Assembly (NCBI RefSeq): GCF_038397775.1
Contig: NZ_CP151650.1
Coordinates: 5,704,001-5,768,000, forward strand
Length of the DNA stretch: 64,000 nucleotides
Direction of reading: 5' to 3'
Origin: Pseudomonas sp. RC10
GTDB taxonomy: Bacteria; Pseudomonadota; Gammaproteobacteria; Pseudomonadales; Pseudomonadaceae
Shown here piece after piece: positions 17,004-25,726 of the stretch (its first letter is position 1; every line of letters starts with the position of its first letter). The notes under the pieces are model-generated. The model ran no database searches, was not told where the DNA came from, and saw only the letters and a list, made by a program, of their open reading frames with translations. The position numbers and the translations under genes are program-made.

Positions 17004-18623
17004 TTGAAATCGACATTCAAACTCGCAACATTGCGCAACGCAGTCGCATTGGCACTGGGAATGACACTGCTCAGCGCCGCGGTCGGCGTTCAGGCCAAAC
17101 CTCTTGTGGTCTGCACCGAAGCCAGCCCGGAAGGGTTTGACATTGCGCTGTACACCACCGCCGTCACTGGGGATGCTGCGTCGGAAACCATTTACAACCG
17201 TCTGGTGGACTTCAAGCCCGGCACCACTGACATCCAGCCGGCTCTGGCCGAGTCGTGGGAAATCAGCGAAGACGGCCTCAATTACACGTTCCACCTGCGC
17301 AAAGGTGTCAAGTTCCACACCACCGATTACTTCAAACCAACGCGCGACATGAATGCCGACGACGTGGTCTGGAGCTTCCAACGCCAGTTGGACCCGAACC
17401 ATCCGTGGCACAAACAATCGACCGTGGGTTTCCCGTACTTCGAAAGCATGGGCTTCAAGGACCTGCTCAAGAACGTCGAGAAGGTTGACGACAACACCGT
17501 CAAATTCACCCTGACCCGTCGCGAAGCACCGTTCCTGGCGGACGTTGCCATGGCCTTCTCCTCGATCTACTCGGCCGAATACGCCGATCAATTGCTCAAG
17601 AGCAATAAACTCGAAGGCCTGAACAGCCAGCCGATCGGCACCGGCCCCTTTGTATTCCAGCGCTACGCCAAGGATGCACAGGTGCGTTTCAAGGCCAACC
17701 CGGATTACTTCCGTGGCAAACCGCCAGCGGACACCCTGATTCTGGCCATCGCCACCGACAACAACGTGCGCCTGCAAAAGCTCAAGGCCAACGAGTGTCA
17801 GGTCGCGCTGTATCCCAAGCCAGATGACATCCCGAGCATCAAGAACGACCCGAACCTCAAGGTCGATGAGCTGAACGCGATGACCACTTCCTACATCGGG
17901 ATGAACACCACCCACAAGTACATGAGCGACGTGCGGGTGCGGAAGGCCATCGACATCGCCTTCGACAAGGAAGCCTACGTCAACGCGCTGTTCGGCAAGG
18001 GCAACGCCACGGTAGGGGTCAACCCGTACCCGGACACCCTGCTGGGCTACAACAAAACCCTGAAGAATCCGGCCCACGATCTGGACAAGGCACGTGCCTT
18101 GCTTAAGGAAGCAGGCGTGCCGGACGGCACCGTGCTGACCCTGTTCACCCGCAACGGCGGCGGTCCAACCAACCCGAACCCGATGCTGGGCGCGCAGATG
18201 ATGCAGTCGGATTTGGCGAAAGTCGGCATTAAGTTAGATATTCGCGTCATGGAATGGGGCGAAATGCTCAAACGTGCCAAAAACGGCGAGCACGACATGG
18301 TGTCGGCGGGCTGGGCAGGTGACAATGGCGACCCTGATAACTTCCTGACGCCGAACCTCAGCTGCGAAGCCGCCAAAAACGGCGAAAACTACGCCCGCTG
18401 GTGCAATGAGAAGTTCCAGACCCTGATCGATCAGGCACGGGAAAAAACCGACCCGGCCGAACGTGCTGCGCTCTATGAGCAGGCACAAGTGATCTTCAAT
18501 CAGGATCAGCCATGGATCAGCATGGCGCACACCAAGATGTTCACGGCAATGCGCAAGAACGTAGAGGGCTACCACATTAGCCCCCTCACCACTAATAACT
18601 TCGCCACCACCCAGGTGAAGTAG
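17004..18623 (+). CDS. dppA4: Dipeptide ABC transporter solute-binding protein (fourth), heading dppBCDF
   Basis: An SBP_bac_5 peptide-binding protein of 539 aa. It is more divergent than the other three (CTEASPEGFDIALYTTAVTGD, WEISEDGLNYTFHLRKG, VMEWGEMLKRAKNGEHD), closer to classical DppA. The signal peptide is cleaved near VQAKP. The likely start is TTG at 17004, because GGAGGG ends 7 bp upstream and the signal peptide begins there (LKSTFKLATLR). The ATG at 16974 would add 10 unconvincing residues. It heads the dppBCDF operon and occupies the place of PA4502. Confidence 0.9.
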   Translation: MKSTFKLATLRNAVALALGMTLLSAAVGVQAKPLVVCTEASPEGFDIALYTTAVTGDAASETIYNRLVDFKPGTTDIQPALAESWEISEDGLNYTFHLRKGVKFHTTDYFKPTRDMNADDVVWSFQRQLDPNHPWHKQSTVGFPYFESMGFKDLLKNVEKVDDNTVKFTLTRREAPFLADVAMAFSSIYSAEYADQLLKSNKLEGLNSQPIGTGPFVFQRYAKDAQVRFKANPDYFRGKPPADTLILAIATDNNVRLQKLKANECQVALYPKPDDIPSIKNDPNLKVDELNAMTTSYIGMNTTHKYMSDVRVRKAIDIAFDKEAYVNALFGKGNATVGVNPYPDTLLGYNKTLKNPAHDLDKARALLKEAGVPDGTVLTLFTRNGGGPTNPNPMLGAQMMQSDLAKVGIKLDIRVMEWGEMLKRAKNGEHDMVSAGWAGDNGDPDNFLTPNLSCEAAKNGENYARWCNEKFQTLIDQAREKTDPAERAALYEQAQVIFNQDQPWISMAHTKMFTAMRKNVEGYHISPLTTNNFATTQVK

Positions 18624-18634
18624 AAGAAGAATCT

Positions 18635-18660
18635 GGCGGGCTCCAAACCGGAGACCCGCC
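18635..18660 (+). promoter_or_regulatory. Stem-loop between dppA4 and dppB
   Basis: GGCGGG-CTCC pairs with GGAG-A-CCCGCC around a short loop, 11 bp after dppA4 and 38 bp before dppB, without a T-run. Such intercistronic hairpins commonly stabilise the abundant binding-protein mRNA over the permease genes; that role here is inferred. Confidence 0.55.
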
Positions 18661-18697
18661 GGAACACGCCTAACCGGCAGATGAGGTACACGAGAAG

Positions 18698-19708
18698 ATG
18701 TTTAGTTTTATCGCTCGCCGAGTGGGGTTACTGATACCCACCTTCTTCGGCATCACCTTGCTGACCTTCGCACTGATTCGCCTGATTCCGGGCGACCCGG
18801 TCGAAGTCATGATGGGTGAACGCCGGGTCGATCCGGAAATGCACGCCCAAGCCATGGAACGTCTTGGCCTGAACAAGCCCCTTTATGCGCAATACATCGA
18901 TTACGTCGGCAAGCTCGCCCATGGCGACCTCGGCGAATCGCTGCGGACGCGCACGAGCGTGTGGACCGAATTCACTTCGCTGTTCCCGGCGACGCTGGAA
19001 CTGTCGATTGCGGCGCTGATATTCGCTGGCATCATCGGGCTTCTGGCCGGTGTCATCGCGGCCTTGCGACGAGGGTCCCTGTTCGACCATGGGGTGATGG
19101 GCATCTCCCTGGCGGGGTACTCGATGCCGATCTTCTGGTGGGGCCTGATCCTGATCATGTTCTTCTCGGTATCGCTGGGCTGGACCCCGGTATCGGGACG
19201 TATCGACCTGCTGTACGACATTCCGCCGAAAACCGGCTTCATGCTGATCGACACCCTGCTCAGCGATGAAGAAGGCTCGTTCATCGACGCCCTGCGTCAC
19301 TTGATTCTGCCGGCCATCGTGCTGGGCACCATTCCGCTGGCGGTGATCGCCCGGATGACCCGCTCCTCGATGCTCGAAGTGCTGCGTGAAGACTACGTGC
19401 GTACCGCCCGCGCCAAAGGCCTGTCGCCTGCCCGCGTGGTGTTCGTCCACGGCCTGCGCAACGCGCTGATCCCTGTTCTGACCGTGTTCGGCCTGCAAGT
19501 GGGCACGCTACTCGCCGGTGCAGTGCTGACCGAAACGATCTTCTCCTGGCCGGGTATCGGCAAATGGCTGATCGAAGCCATTGGCGCCCGTGACTACCCT
19601 GTCGTGCAGAACGGCATCCTGTTAATCGCCTGCCTGGTGATTCTGGTCAACTTCGTGGTGGACATCCTCTACGGCTTTGCCAACCCACGCATTCGTCACC
19701 AGCGCTGA
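18698..19708 (+). CDS. dppB: Dipeptide ABC transporter permease DppB
   Basis: An inner-membrane permease of 336 aa in the BPD_transp_1 family. The DppB-type N-terminus (MFSFIARRVGLLIPTFFGIT) is followed by LIPGDPVEVMMGERRVDPE, six membrane helices and the EAA loop that contacts the ATPases (REDYVRTARAKGLSPARVVF). The C-terminal block FSWPGIGKWLIEAIGARDYPV is standard. It is co-transcribed with dppA4 and dppC (11-bp gap to the next start). Confidence 0.95.
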   Translation: MFSFIARRVGLLIPTFFGITLLTFALIRLIPGDPVEVMMGERRVDPEMHAQAMERLGLNKPLYAQYIDYVGKLAHGDLGESLRTRTSVWTEFTSLFPATLELSIAALIFAGIIGLLAGVIAALRRGSLFDHGVMGISLAGYSMPIFWWGLILIMFFSVSLGWTPVSGRIDLLYDIPPKTGFMLIDTLLSDEEGSFIDALRHLILPAIVLGTIPLAVIARMTRSSMLEVLREDYVRTARAKGLSPARVVFVHGLRNALIPVLTVFGLQVGTLLAGAVLTETIFSWPGIGKWLIEAIGARDYPVVQNGILLIACLVILVNFVVDILYGFANPRIRHQR

Positions 19709-19719
19709 GATCACTTTTT

Positions 19720-20631
19720 ATGAGCACACCTACTCCCGTAGTAGCAGTCGATCAAAGCCTGCTCTACCCGTCCGTTTACAAAGAGTTCTGGCAGCATTTC
19801 TCAAAGAACAAAGGCGCCGTCGCGGGCCTGGCGTTCATGCTGCTGATCGTTTTCTGCGCCCTGTTCGCGCCATGGGTCGCCCCTCACGATCCGAGCGAGC
19901 AATACCGTGACTTCCTGCTGACCCCACCGGTCTGGCTCGAAGGCGGTCAATGGCGGTTCCTGCTGGGCACCGATGAGCTGGGTCGCGACCTGCTGTCGCG
20001 TCTGATCCAGGGTTCGCGCCTGTCGCTGCTGATCGGCCTTTCGTCGGTGGTGATGTCGCTGATTCCAGGGATTCTCATGGGCCTGCTGGCCGGTTTCTTC
20101 CCGAAAATCCTCGGCCCGACCATCATGCGTCTGATGGACATCATGCTGGCCCTGCCGTCGCTGCTGCTGGCTGTGGCGATCGTCGCGATCCTCGGCCCTG
20201 GCCTGATCAACACCGTGATCGCCATCGCCATCGTTTCGCTGCCGTCCTACGTGCGTCTGACCCGTGCTGCTGTCATGGGTGAGCTGAACCGCGACTACGT
20301 GACCGCCGCCCGCCTGGCCGGTGCGACCCTGCCGCGCCTGATGTTCATCACCGTACTGCCGAACTGCATGGCACCGCTGATCGTTCAAGCGACCTTGAGT
20401 TTTTCCTCGGCGATTCTCGACGCTGCGGCGTTGGGCTTCCTCGGTCTGGGTGTACAACCGCCAACGCCTGAGTGGGGCACCATGCTCGCTTCGGCCCGCG
20501 ACTACATCGAACGCGCCTGGTGGGTGGTGAGCCTTCCAGGTCTGACCATTTTGCTCAGCGTGCTGGCAATCAACCTGATGGGCGACGGTCTGCGCGATGC
20601 GCTGGACCCGAAACTCAAGAACGCCGCCTGA
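19720..20631 (+). CDS. dppC: Dipeptide ABC transporter permease DppC
   Basis: An inner-membrane permease of 303 aa. The OppC_N segment ([19 protein letters not shown]) precedes the typical [13 protein letters not shown] and [19 protein letters not shown] blocks, five further helices and the EAA loop ([20 protein letters not shown]). It ends with [20 protein letters not shown], the usual C-terminus. The second half of the DppBC channel. Confidence 0.95.
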   Translation: MSTPTPVVAVDQSLLYPSVYKEFWQHFSKNKGAVAGLAFMLLIVFCALFAPWVAPHDPSEQYRDFLLTPPVWLEGGQWRFLLGTDELGRDLLSRLIQGSRLSLLIGLSSVVMSLIPGILMGLLAGFFPKILGPTIMRLMDIMLALPSLLLAVAIVAILGPGLINTVIAIAIVSLPSYVRLTRAAVMGELNRDYVTAARLAGATLPRLMFITVLPNCMAPLIVQATLSFSSAILDAAALGFLGLGVQPPTPEWGTMLASARDYIERAWWVVSLPGLTILLSVLAINLMGDGLRDALDPKLKNAA

Positions 20632-20641
20632 GGACGTCCGA

Positions 20642-21610
20642 ATGCCACTTTTAGAAATCAAAAACCTCAACGTTCGCTTCGGCGATGCGACCGCCACCCC
20701 GGTCGTCGACGGCCTGGACTTGGCCGTGGACAAGGGCGAAGTCCTGGCCATTGTGGGCGAATCCGGCTCGGGCAAATCCGTGACCATGATGGCGCTGATG
20801 GGCCTGATCGATCACCCCGGCATCGTCACCGCCGACTCCCTGATTTTCGACGGCAAGGACATGCTCAAGTTGAGCCCGCGCCAGCGTCGGCAGATCGTCG
20901 GCAAAGACCTGTCGATGGTCTTCCAGGACCCGATGACCGCGTTGAACCCCAGCTACACCGTGGGTTTCCAGATCGAGGAAGTGCTGCGCGCCCACCTCGG
21001 CATGTCGGGCCGCGCTGCGCGCCAACGTGCGCTGGAGCTGCTGCAGAAGGTTGAAATCCCGGGCGCCGCACAGCGTCTGGAGGCTTACCCGCACCAACTT
21101 TCGGGCGGTATGAGCCAGCGTGTTGCGATTGCCATGGCGATTGCCGGGGAACCGAAACTGCTGATCGCCGACGAACCGACCACTGCGCTCGACGTGACCA
21201 TTCAAGCTCAGATCATGGACCTGTTGCTCGCCCTGCAAAAAGAGCAGGACATGGGCCTGGTGCTCATTACTCACGACCTTGCTGTCGTGGCCGAGACCGC
21301 CCAGCGTGTGTGCGTGATGTATGCAGGGCAAGCGGTGGAAGTCGGTCAGGTGCCCGGTCTGTTCGACGTGCCTGCGCACCCGTACAGCGAAGCCCTGCTG
21401 GCCGCGATTCCCGAACACAGCATGGGCGCCGCGCGCCTCTCGACGCTGCCGGGTATCGTCCCTGGCCGTTACGACCGTCCGAGCGGCTGCCTGCTGTCGC
21501 CGCGCTGCCCGTACGTTCAAGAGACCTGCCGCCAACAGCGCCCTGCGCTGGACCCTAAAGCCAACAGCCTCGCCCGCTGCTTCTACCCGCTGAATCAGGA
21601 GGTGGCGTAA
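20642..21610 (+). CDS. dppD: Dipeptide ABC transporter ATPase DppD
   Basis: A cytoplasmic ATPase of 322 aa. Walker [10 protein letters not shown]-loop [12 protein letters not shown], signature [14 protein letters not shown] and Walker [13 protein letters not shown] are all present. The C-terminal oligopeptide-ATPase extension includes a Cys cluster ([14 protein letters not shown]) that usually binds an iron-sulfur cluster. The ATG at 20642 (MPLLEIKNL) follows dppC by 10 bp. Its stop overlaps the dppF start by one base (TAATG). Confidence 0.95.
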   Translation: MPLLEIKNLNVRFGDATATPVVDGLDLAVDKGEVLAIVGESGSGKSVTMMALMGLIDHPGIVTADSLIFDGKDMLKLSPRQRRQIVGKDLSMVFQDPMTALNPSYTVGFQIEEVLRAHLGMSGRAARQRALELLQKVEIPGAAQRLEAYPHQLSGGMSQRVAIAMAIAGEPKLLIADEPTTALDVTIQAQIMDLLLALQKEQDMGLVLITHDLAVVAETAQRVCVMYAGQAVEVGQVPGLFDVPAHPYSEALLAAIPEHSMGAARLSTLPGIVPGRYDRPSGCLLSPRCPYVQETCRQQRPALDPKANSLARCFYPLNQEVA

Positions 21611-22584
21611 TGAGCGAAATCGTATTGACCGCCCGTGACCTCACCCGTCACTACGATGTATCCCAGGGTTTCTTCAAACCCCACGCCACCGTTCGCGCCC
21701 TCAACGGCGTGTCGTTCGAACTGGAAGCGGGCAAGACGCTGGCGGTGGTCGGTGAATCCGGCTGCGGCAAGTCCACACTCGCCCGCGCCCTGACATTGAT
21801 CGAAGAGCCTTCGTCGGGTTCATTGAAGATCGCCGGGCAGGAAGTGAATGGCGCGACCAAGGAGCAACGCAAGCAACTGCGCAAAGACGTGCAGATGGTG
21901 TTCCAAAGCCCGTACGCCTCGCTGAACCCACGCCAGAAGATCGGCGATCAACTGGGCGAGCCCCTGCTGATCAACACCAAGCTGTCGGCGGCCGAACGCC
22001 GCGAGAAAGTGCAGGCGATGATGAAGCAGGTCGGCCTGCGCCCTGAGCATTACCAGCGCTACCCGCACATGTTTTCGGGCGGTCAACGTCAGCGTATTGC
22101 CCTGGCGCGCGCGATGATGCTGCAACCGAAAGTACTGGTGGCGGACGAACCGACGTCGGCGCTGGACGTGTCGATTCAGGCGCAGGTGCTGAACCTGTTC
22201 ATGGATTTGCAGCAGGAATTCAACACCGGTTACGTGTTCATCTCGCACAACCTCGCGGTGGTGCGGCATGTGGCGGACACGGTACTGGTGATGTACCTGG
22301 GTCGTCCTGCCGAGATGGGGCCGAAGGAGGAGATTTATAACCGCCCTCTGCACCCGTACACCCAGGCGCTGCTGTCAGCGACCCCAACGATTCACCCGGA
22401 CCCGCTGAAGCCGAAGATCAAGATCGTCGGCGAACTGCCCAACCCGCTGAACCCCCCATCAGGCTGCGCCTTCCACAAGCGCTGCCCGTACGCGACCGAA
22501 CGCTGCAGCACCGAGATTCCGGAACTGCGCACCGTGGATAATCGTCAGGTGGCTTGCCACTATGCGGAGCAGTTTGTGGCGTGA
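21610..22584 (+). CDS. dppF: Dipeptide ABC transporter ATPase DppF
   Basis: The second ATPase of the transporter, 324 aa. It has Walker A GESGCGKST, Q-loop MVFQSPYASLNPR, signature FSGGQRQRIALARAMM, Walker B VLVADEPTSALD and the C-terminal Cys-rich tail (CAFHKRCPYATERC). It is translationally coupled to dppD and followed by an intrinsic terminator, closing the operon. Confidence 0.95.
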   Translation: MSEIVLTARDLTRHYDVSQGFFKPHATVRALNGVSFELEAGKTLAVVGESGCGKSTLARALTLIEEPSSGSLKIAGQEVNGATKEQRKQLRKDVQMVFQSPYASLNPRQKIGDQLGEPLLINTKLSAAERREKVQAMMKQVGLRPEHYQRYPHMFSGGQRQRIALARAMMLQPKVLVADEPTSALDVSIQAQVLNLFMDLQQEFNTGYVFISHNLAVVRHVADTVLVMYLGRPAEMGPKEEIYNRPLHPYTQALLSATPTIHPDPLKPKIKIVGELPNPLNPPSGCAFHKRCPYATERCSTEIPELRTVDNRQVACHYAEQFVA

Positions 22585-22610
22585 GCCACGTTTGATCGAT
22601 AAATGAGAAA

Positions 22611-22645
22611 GGCCGTTACGCTTGAGCGTAACGGCCTTTTTTGTT
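22611..22645 (+). terminator. Intrinsic terminator of the dpp operon
   Basis: AAGGCCGTTACGC pairs with GCGTAACGGCCTT around a short loop and is followed by TTTTTGTTT, 26 bp past the dppF stop. Confidence 0.9.
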
Positions 22646-22704
22646 TGGTCTGAATCGAGGTAGGGGTGTTGATCAGAATTGCAATCTGAAGATTGGCACC
22701 GAAA

Positions 22705-22812
22705 CCTGTAGGAGACGCCGGAGGTTACGACGGCAGCGATTGCGGTGTATCAGGGACAGATGAGTGACCTGACCTACCGTTTTCGCTGCCGTCGTAACCT
22801 CCGGCGTCTCCC
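22705..22812. repeat. Long inverted repeat, unusual REP-like type
   Basis: Arms at 22705-22738 and 22784-22812 share a roughly 28-bp complementary core (GGAGACGCCGGAGGTTACGA and complement). The ends keep the TAGGAG/CTCC REP signature, but the core differs from the other families in the window. Confidence 0.75.
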
Positions 22813-22847
22813 ACATGAGTTATGGCAGGACACAGATCTGCGTCCTG

Positions 22848-25415
22848 TTAATAGACGTCCCGGCGATAGCGACCCTGTTCGATCAGCGCCTGAACCGCCT
22901 GCTCTCCCAACAACGCCTTCAACGTCTCATCCACGCCCGTCGCCATGCCTTCCAGACTGCCGCAAATGTAAATCGCGGCGCCCTCGGCCAGCCAGACGCG
23001 CAGCTCTTCGGCGGCTTCCCGCAGGCGATCCTGCACGTAGACTTTCTGCGCCTGATCACGGGAGAACGCCAGGTCCAGCCGCGCCAGATCACCCGACGCC
23101 AGCCAGCCGTTCAGCTCTTCGCCACAATGAAAATCGTGAGCAAGATGACGCTCGCCAAACAGCAGCCAGTTGCGCGGCTCCCCTTGGGCAATGCGGGCCT
23201 TGAGTAAACTGCGCAGCCCCGCCAGTCCTGTTCCGTTGCCGATCAGAATCATAGGGACCGACTCGACCGGCAAGTGGAAACCACTGTTACGACGTACCCG
23301 CAGACTGATCGCGTCTCCCACGGCCGCGTGCTCGGTGAGCCAGCCAGAACCCAAGCCAAGGCTGCCGTCAGGATGAATCTCTTGACGAACGATCAGTTGC
23401 AGCGAGCCCTCTTCGGGGATCGACGCAATCGAGTATTCGCGCATGGCCAACGGCACCAGCGCGTCGGCCAGCGCCTGCGCGTGCAGTCCGACCAAATGGC
23501 TGCGGTTGGCAGGCAACTGACGGCTGCTCAACGCCTGCGCCAGCGTTTCATTCAAACCATCGACCGTGACCGGCGTGTCCGCCGCGATGCCCAACCCGGC
23601 CAGAAATCGCTCGACCGCCAAGGGTGCGTTGCGTGGCAACACTTCGATCAGATCACCGGCCTGCCACTGCGTGCCGGAAGCTGAAATCAGACCGAGCAGA
23701 AACACCTTCGAACCAACGCTGCCAGGGTTCAGCCAATCCCGTTGCGCCAGCACCCAGTTTTCGTACTCCGGCGCTGTCCACGCGTTGGCCGGTGTCGAGC
23801 CGGTCAGCTCTCCCAACTGTTGCTGCCAATGTTGCAGGGCGGCGCTGTCGCCGCTATCCACCTCAACGGGGGCAAACAGCGTGTTGCCGCCACGTTCGGT
23901 CAACCAGTCGTGCAGGCGCTGAGCGAACCCGCAGAAATGTTGATATTGACGATCCCCCAACCCCAGGACTGCGTAATTGAGGTTTTCCAGGTCCAACGGG
24001 CGACCCAACAACTTGCGCTCGAACCCCCGTGCGCTGTCAGGCGCCTCGCCGTCGCCAAACGTGCTGACCACGAACAAGGCGTTGCGGCTTTGATTCAGGT
24101 CTTGCTCCGTCACGTCTGCCAGCCGTTGCACGCGCACCGGCAAACCCGCCGACTGCAACTGCCCCGCCGTCTGCCACGCCAGTTGCTCGGCGAAACCGCT
24201 CTGGCTGGCGAAGCCAATCAGCCACGCCGGGCCTTGACTGCCATAAGCGCCAGGTGTCGATACACCGACCTCGCCCCGAGCATTGCGGATGTCACGCTTC
24301 TTGCGACGTCGGTCCAGATATAACAACCAGCCGGTGATGAAAAACAGCGGCATCATCAGCGCGGCGACAGTGATGACGAGACGCCCGGTCAGGCCCCAGT
24401 AACTGCCCGTGTGCAGCGCGTAGTTGCTCACCAACAGTTGCGCGCCATAGCCCTTGTCGGTGTAGCGCGTGTTGGCTTTGAGTTGGCCGTTTACCGGGTC
24501 GAGGGTGATCTGGTTCAGCGCACGCGGGTGCGGCGCTGTTTTGAGAAGGTAGAAGACCGTTGCCATCTGACCCGGCGCCTGCGGCATGCGCAGGTTGTAG
24601 GTCTTGAGGTCCGGGCCAGCGGCTTTCTGGATCGTGTCCCAGATGGCGGCGTAGTCCGGCGCCGGAGCAGCGACAGGTGTCGCGTCTTTCGGGCCCGGCC
24701 CAGGTCGCGGCCCTCCCCCGCCACGGCGTTGTTCGCCCGCCACGGGAGGGTCGCCGATGAGTGTGTTCAGGCCATTGCTCACCCAGTCGTAGGACCAGTT
24801 GAGGCCCGTGATCGCCAGCAGCAGGTAAACGATCAGGCACCAGGTGCCGAACACCGAGTGCAAGTCCCAATTGAAACTGCGTCCCTTCTTCGCCCAGTCC
24901 AGCGTCAGCCAGACGCGCCAGTTCAACGCTTGGCGGGGCCAGCGCAGGTACAAGCCGGACAGGCAGAAGAACAGCAGGATCAGTGTGCACGCGGCGGTGA
25001 CTTGCTTGCCGTATTCACCGGCGGCCAGGAAGCGGTGCAGGTTGAGAATGAAGCCAAAGACATCCTGACCGACCGCGTCTTCCTTGAACGCGCCGGTGAA
25101 GGGGTCGAAGTTGTGCATCACACCCCGACGTTCGCCGGGGGCGGGTTTGAACCAGACCTGTGCGACCCGATTGCCCTCGGTTTCGATACGAAACATCGAG
25201 ACCGTGTCATGGCCTTGGGCTTCGACTTTGCTGACCATCTCGGCCAGTGACAGACGATGTTCGCCCGGCTGCACGAACAGCGTGTCGGGATTGAGCGCAT
25301 CGATGATTTCCTCTTGAAAGGAATACAGCGCCCCGGTGATGCCCATCAGCGCCAACACCAGACCCGCCGTGATCCCGAAGAACCAATGCACTTGAAACAG
25401 GACCTTCTTCAACAC
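22848..25415 (-). CDS. piuB: PepSY-flavodoxin-FAD/NADPH reductase fusion (PiuB type)
   Basis: An 855-aa inner-membrane oxidoreductase thought to reduce ferric siderophores or iron in the periplasm. Residues 1 to about 375 form a PepSY-TM module with four membrane helices (VHWFFGITAGLVLALMGITG near the start, VITVAALMMPLFFITGWLLY near 355). Then come a flavodoxin domain (about 395-530, FVVSTFGDGEAPDSA, VLGLGDRQYQHFCGFA) and a CysJ/cytochrome P450 reductase-type FAD-NADPH module (REYSIASIPEEG, GNGTGLAGLRSLL, C-terminal YRRDVY). The start is a GTG with GAGGT 8 bp upstream. It is downstream of piuA but separated by a terminator and REP pair. It matches PA4513 in place and type. Confidence 0.88.
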   Translation of the reverse strand: MLKKVLFQVHWFFGITAGLVLALMGITGALYSFQEEIIDALNPDTLFVQPGEHRLSLAEMVSKVEAQGHDTVSMFRIETEGNRVAQVWFKPAPGERRGVMHNFDPFTGAFKEDAVGQDVFGFILNLHRFLAAGEYGKQVTAACTLILLFFCLSGLYLRWPRQALNWRVWLTLDWAKKGRSFNWDLHSVFGTWCLIVYLLLAITGLNWSYDWVSNGLNTLIGDPPVAGEQRRGGGGPRPGPGPKDATPVAAPAPDYAAIWDTIQKAAGPDLKTYNLRMPQAPGQMATVFYLLKTAPHPRALNQITLDPVNGQLKANTRYTDKGYGAQLLVSNYALHTGSYWGLTGRLVITVAALMMPLFFITGWLLYLDRRRKKRDIRNARGEVGVSTPGAYGSQGPAWLIGFASQSGFAEQLAWQTAGQLQSAGLPVRVQRLADVTEQDLNQSRNALFVVSTFGDGEAPDSARGFERKLLGRPLDLENLNYAVLGLGDRQYQHFCGFAQRLHDWLTERGGNTLFAPVEVDSGDSAALQHWQQQLGELTGSTPANAWTAPEYENWVLAQRDWLNPGSVGSKVFLLGLISASGTQWQAGDLIEVLPRNAPLAVERFLAGLGIAADTPVTVDGLNETLAQALSSRQLPANRSHLVGLHAQALADALVPLAMREYSIASIPEEGSLQLIVRQEIHPDGSLGLGSGWLTEHAAVGDAISLRVRRNSGFHLPVESVPMILIGNGTGLAGLRSLLKARIAQGEPRNWLLFGERHLAHDFHCGEELNGWLASGDLARLDLAFSRDQAQKVYVQDRLREAAEELRVWLAEGAAIYICGSLEGMATGVDETLKALLGEQAVQALIEQGRYRRDVY

Positions 25416-25554
25416 CCTCGATCACCTCAATAACCCGCTGCAGCGCGCATTATGCGCAGAAACGGCATGCATTCTCATCCGTGGCTGATTCTTTATTCGG
25501 TCACAACCCCAGCACATATTGCGTCTAGCCTCGACTGCCGCCTTGGCCCCCCTC

Positions 25555-25645
25555 CTGTAGGAGTGAGCTTGCTCGCGATGGGAGTCTGCATGACACATAG
25601 GACATAACTGACACACGGCCATCGCGAGCAAGCTCACTCCTACAG
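25555..25645. repeat. REP pair (TAGGAGTGAGCTTGCTCGCGATG type)
   Basis: Inverted arms at 25555-25580 and 25619-25645 lie between piuA and piuB. With the terminator at 25680 they account for most of the 311-bp gap, which has no gene. Confidence 0.9.
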
Positions 25646-25679
25646 GACTGTGGATTGCAAAGGGCCGTCTCGCACAAAT

Positions 25680-25706
25680 ACCCCACCCGCCAACGGCAGG
25701 TGGGGC
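25680..25706 (-). terminator. Intrinsic terminator after piuA
   Basis: CCCCACC and GGTGGGG plus an inner GCC/GGC pair around AAC, 21 bp past the piuA stop and followed on the minus strand by TATTTGT. Confidence 0.75.
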
Positions 25707-25726
25707 TTCTTGATTCCGCTTCTTTA

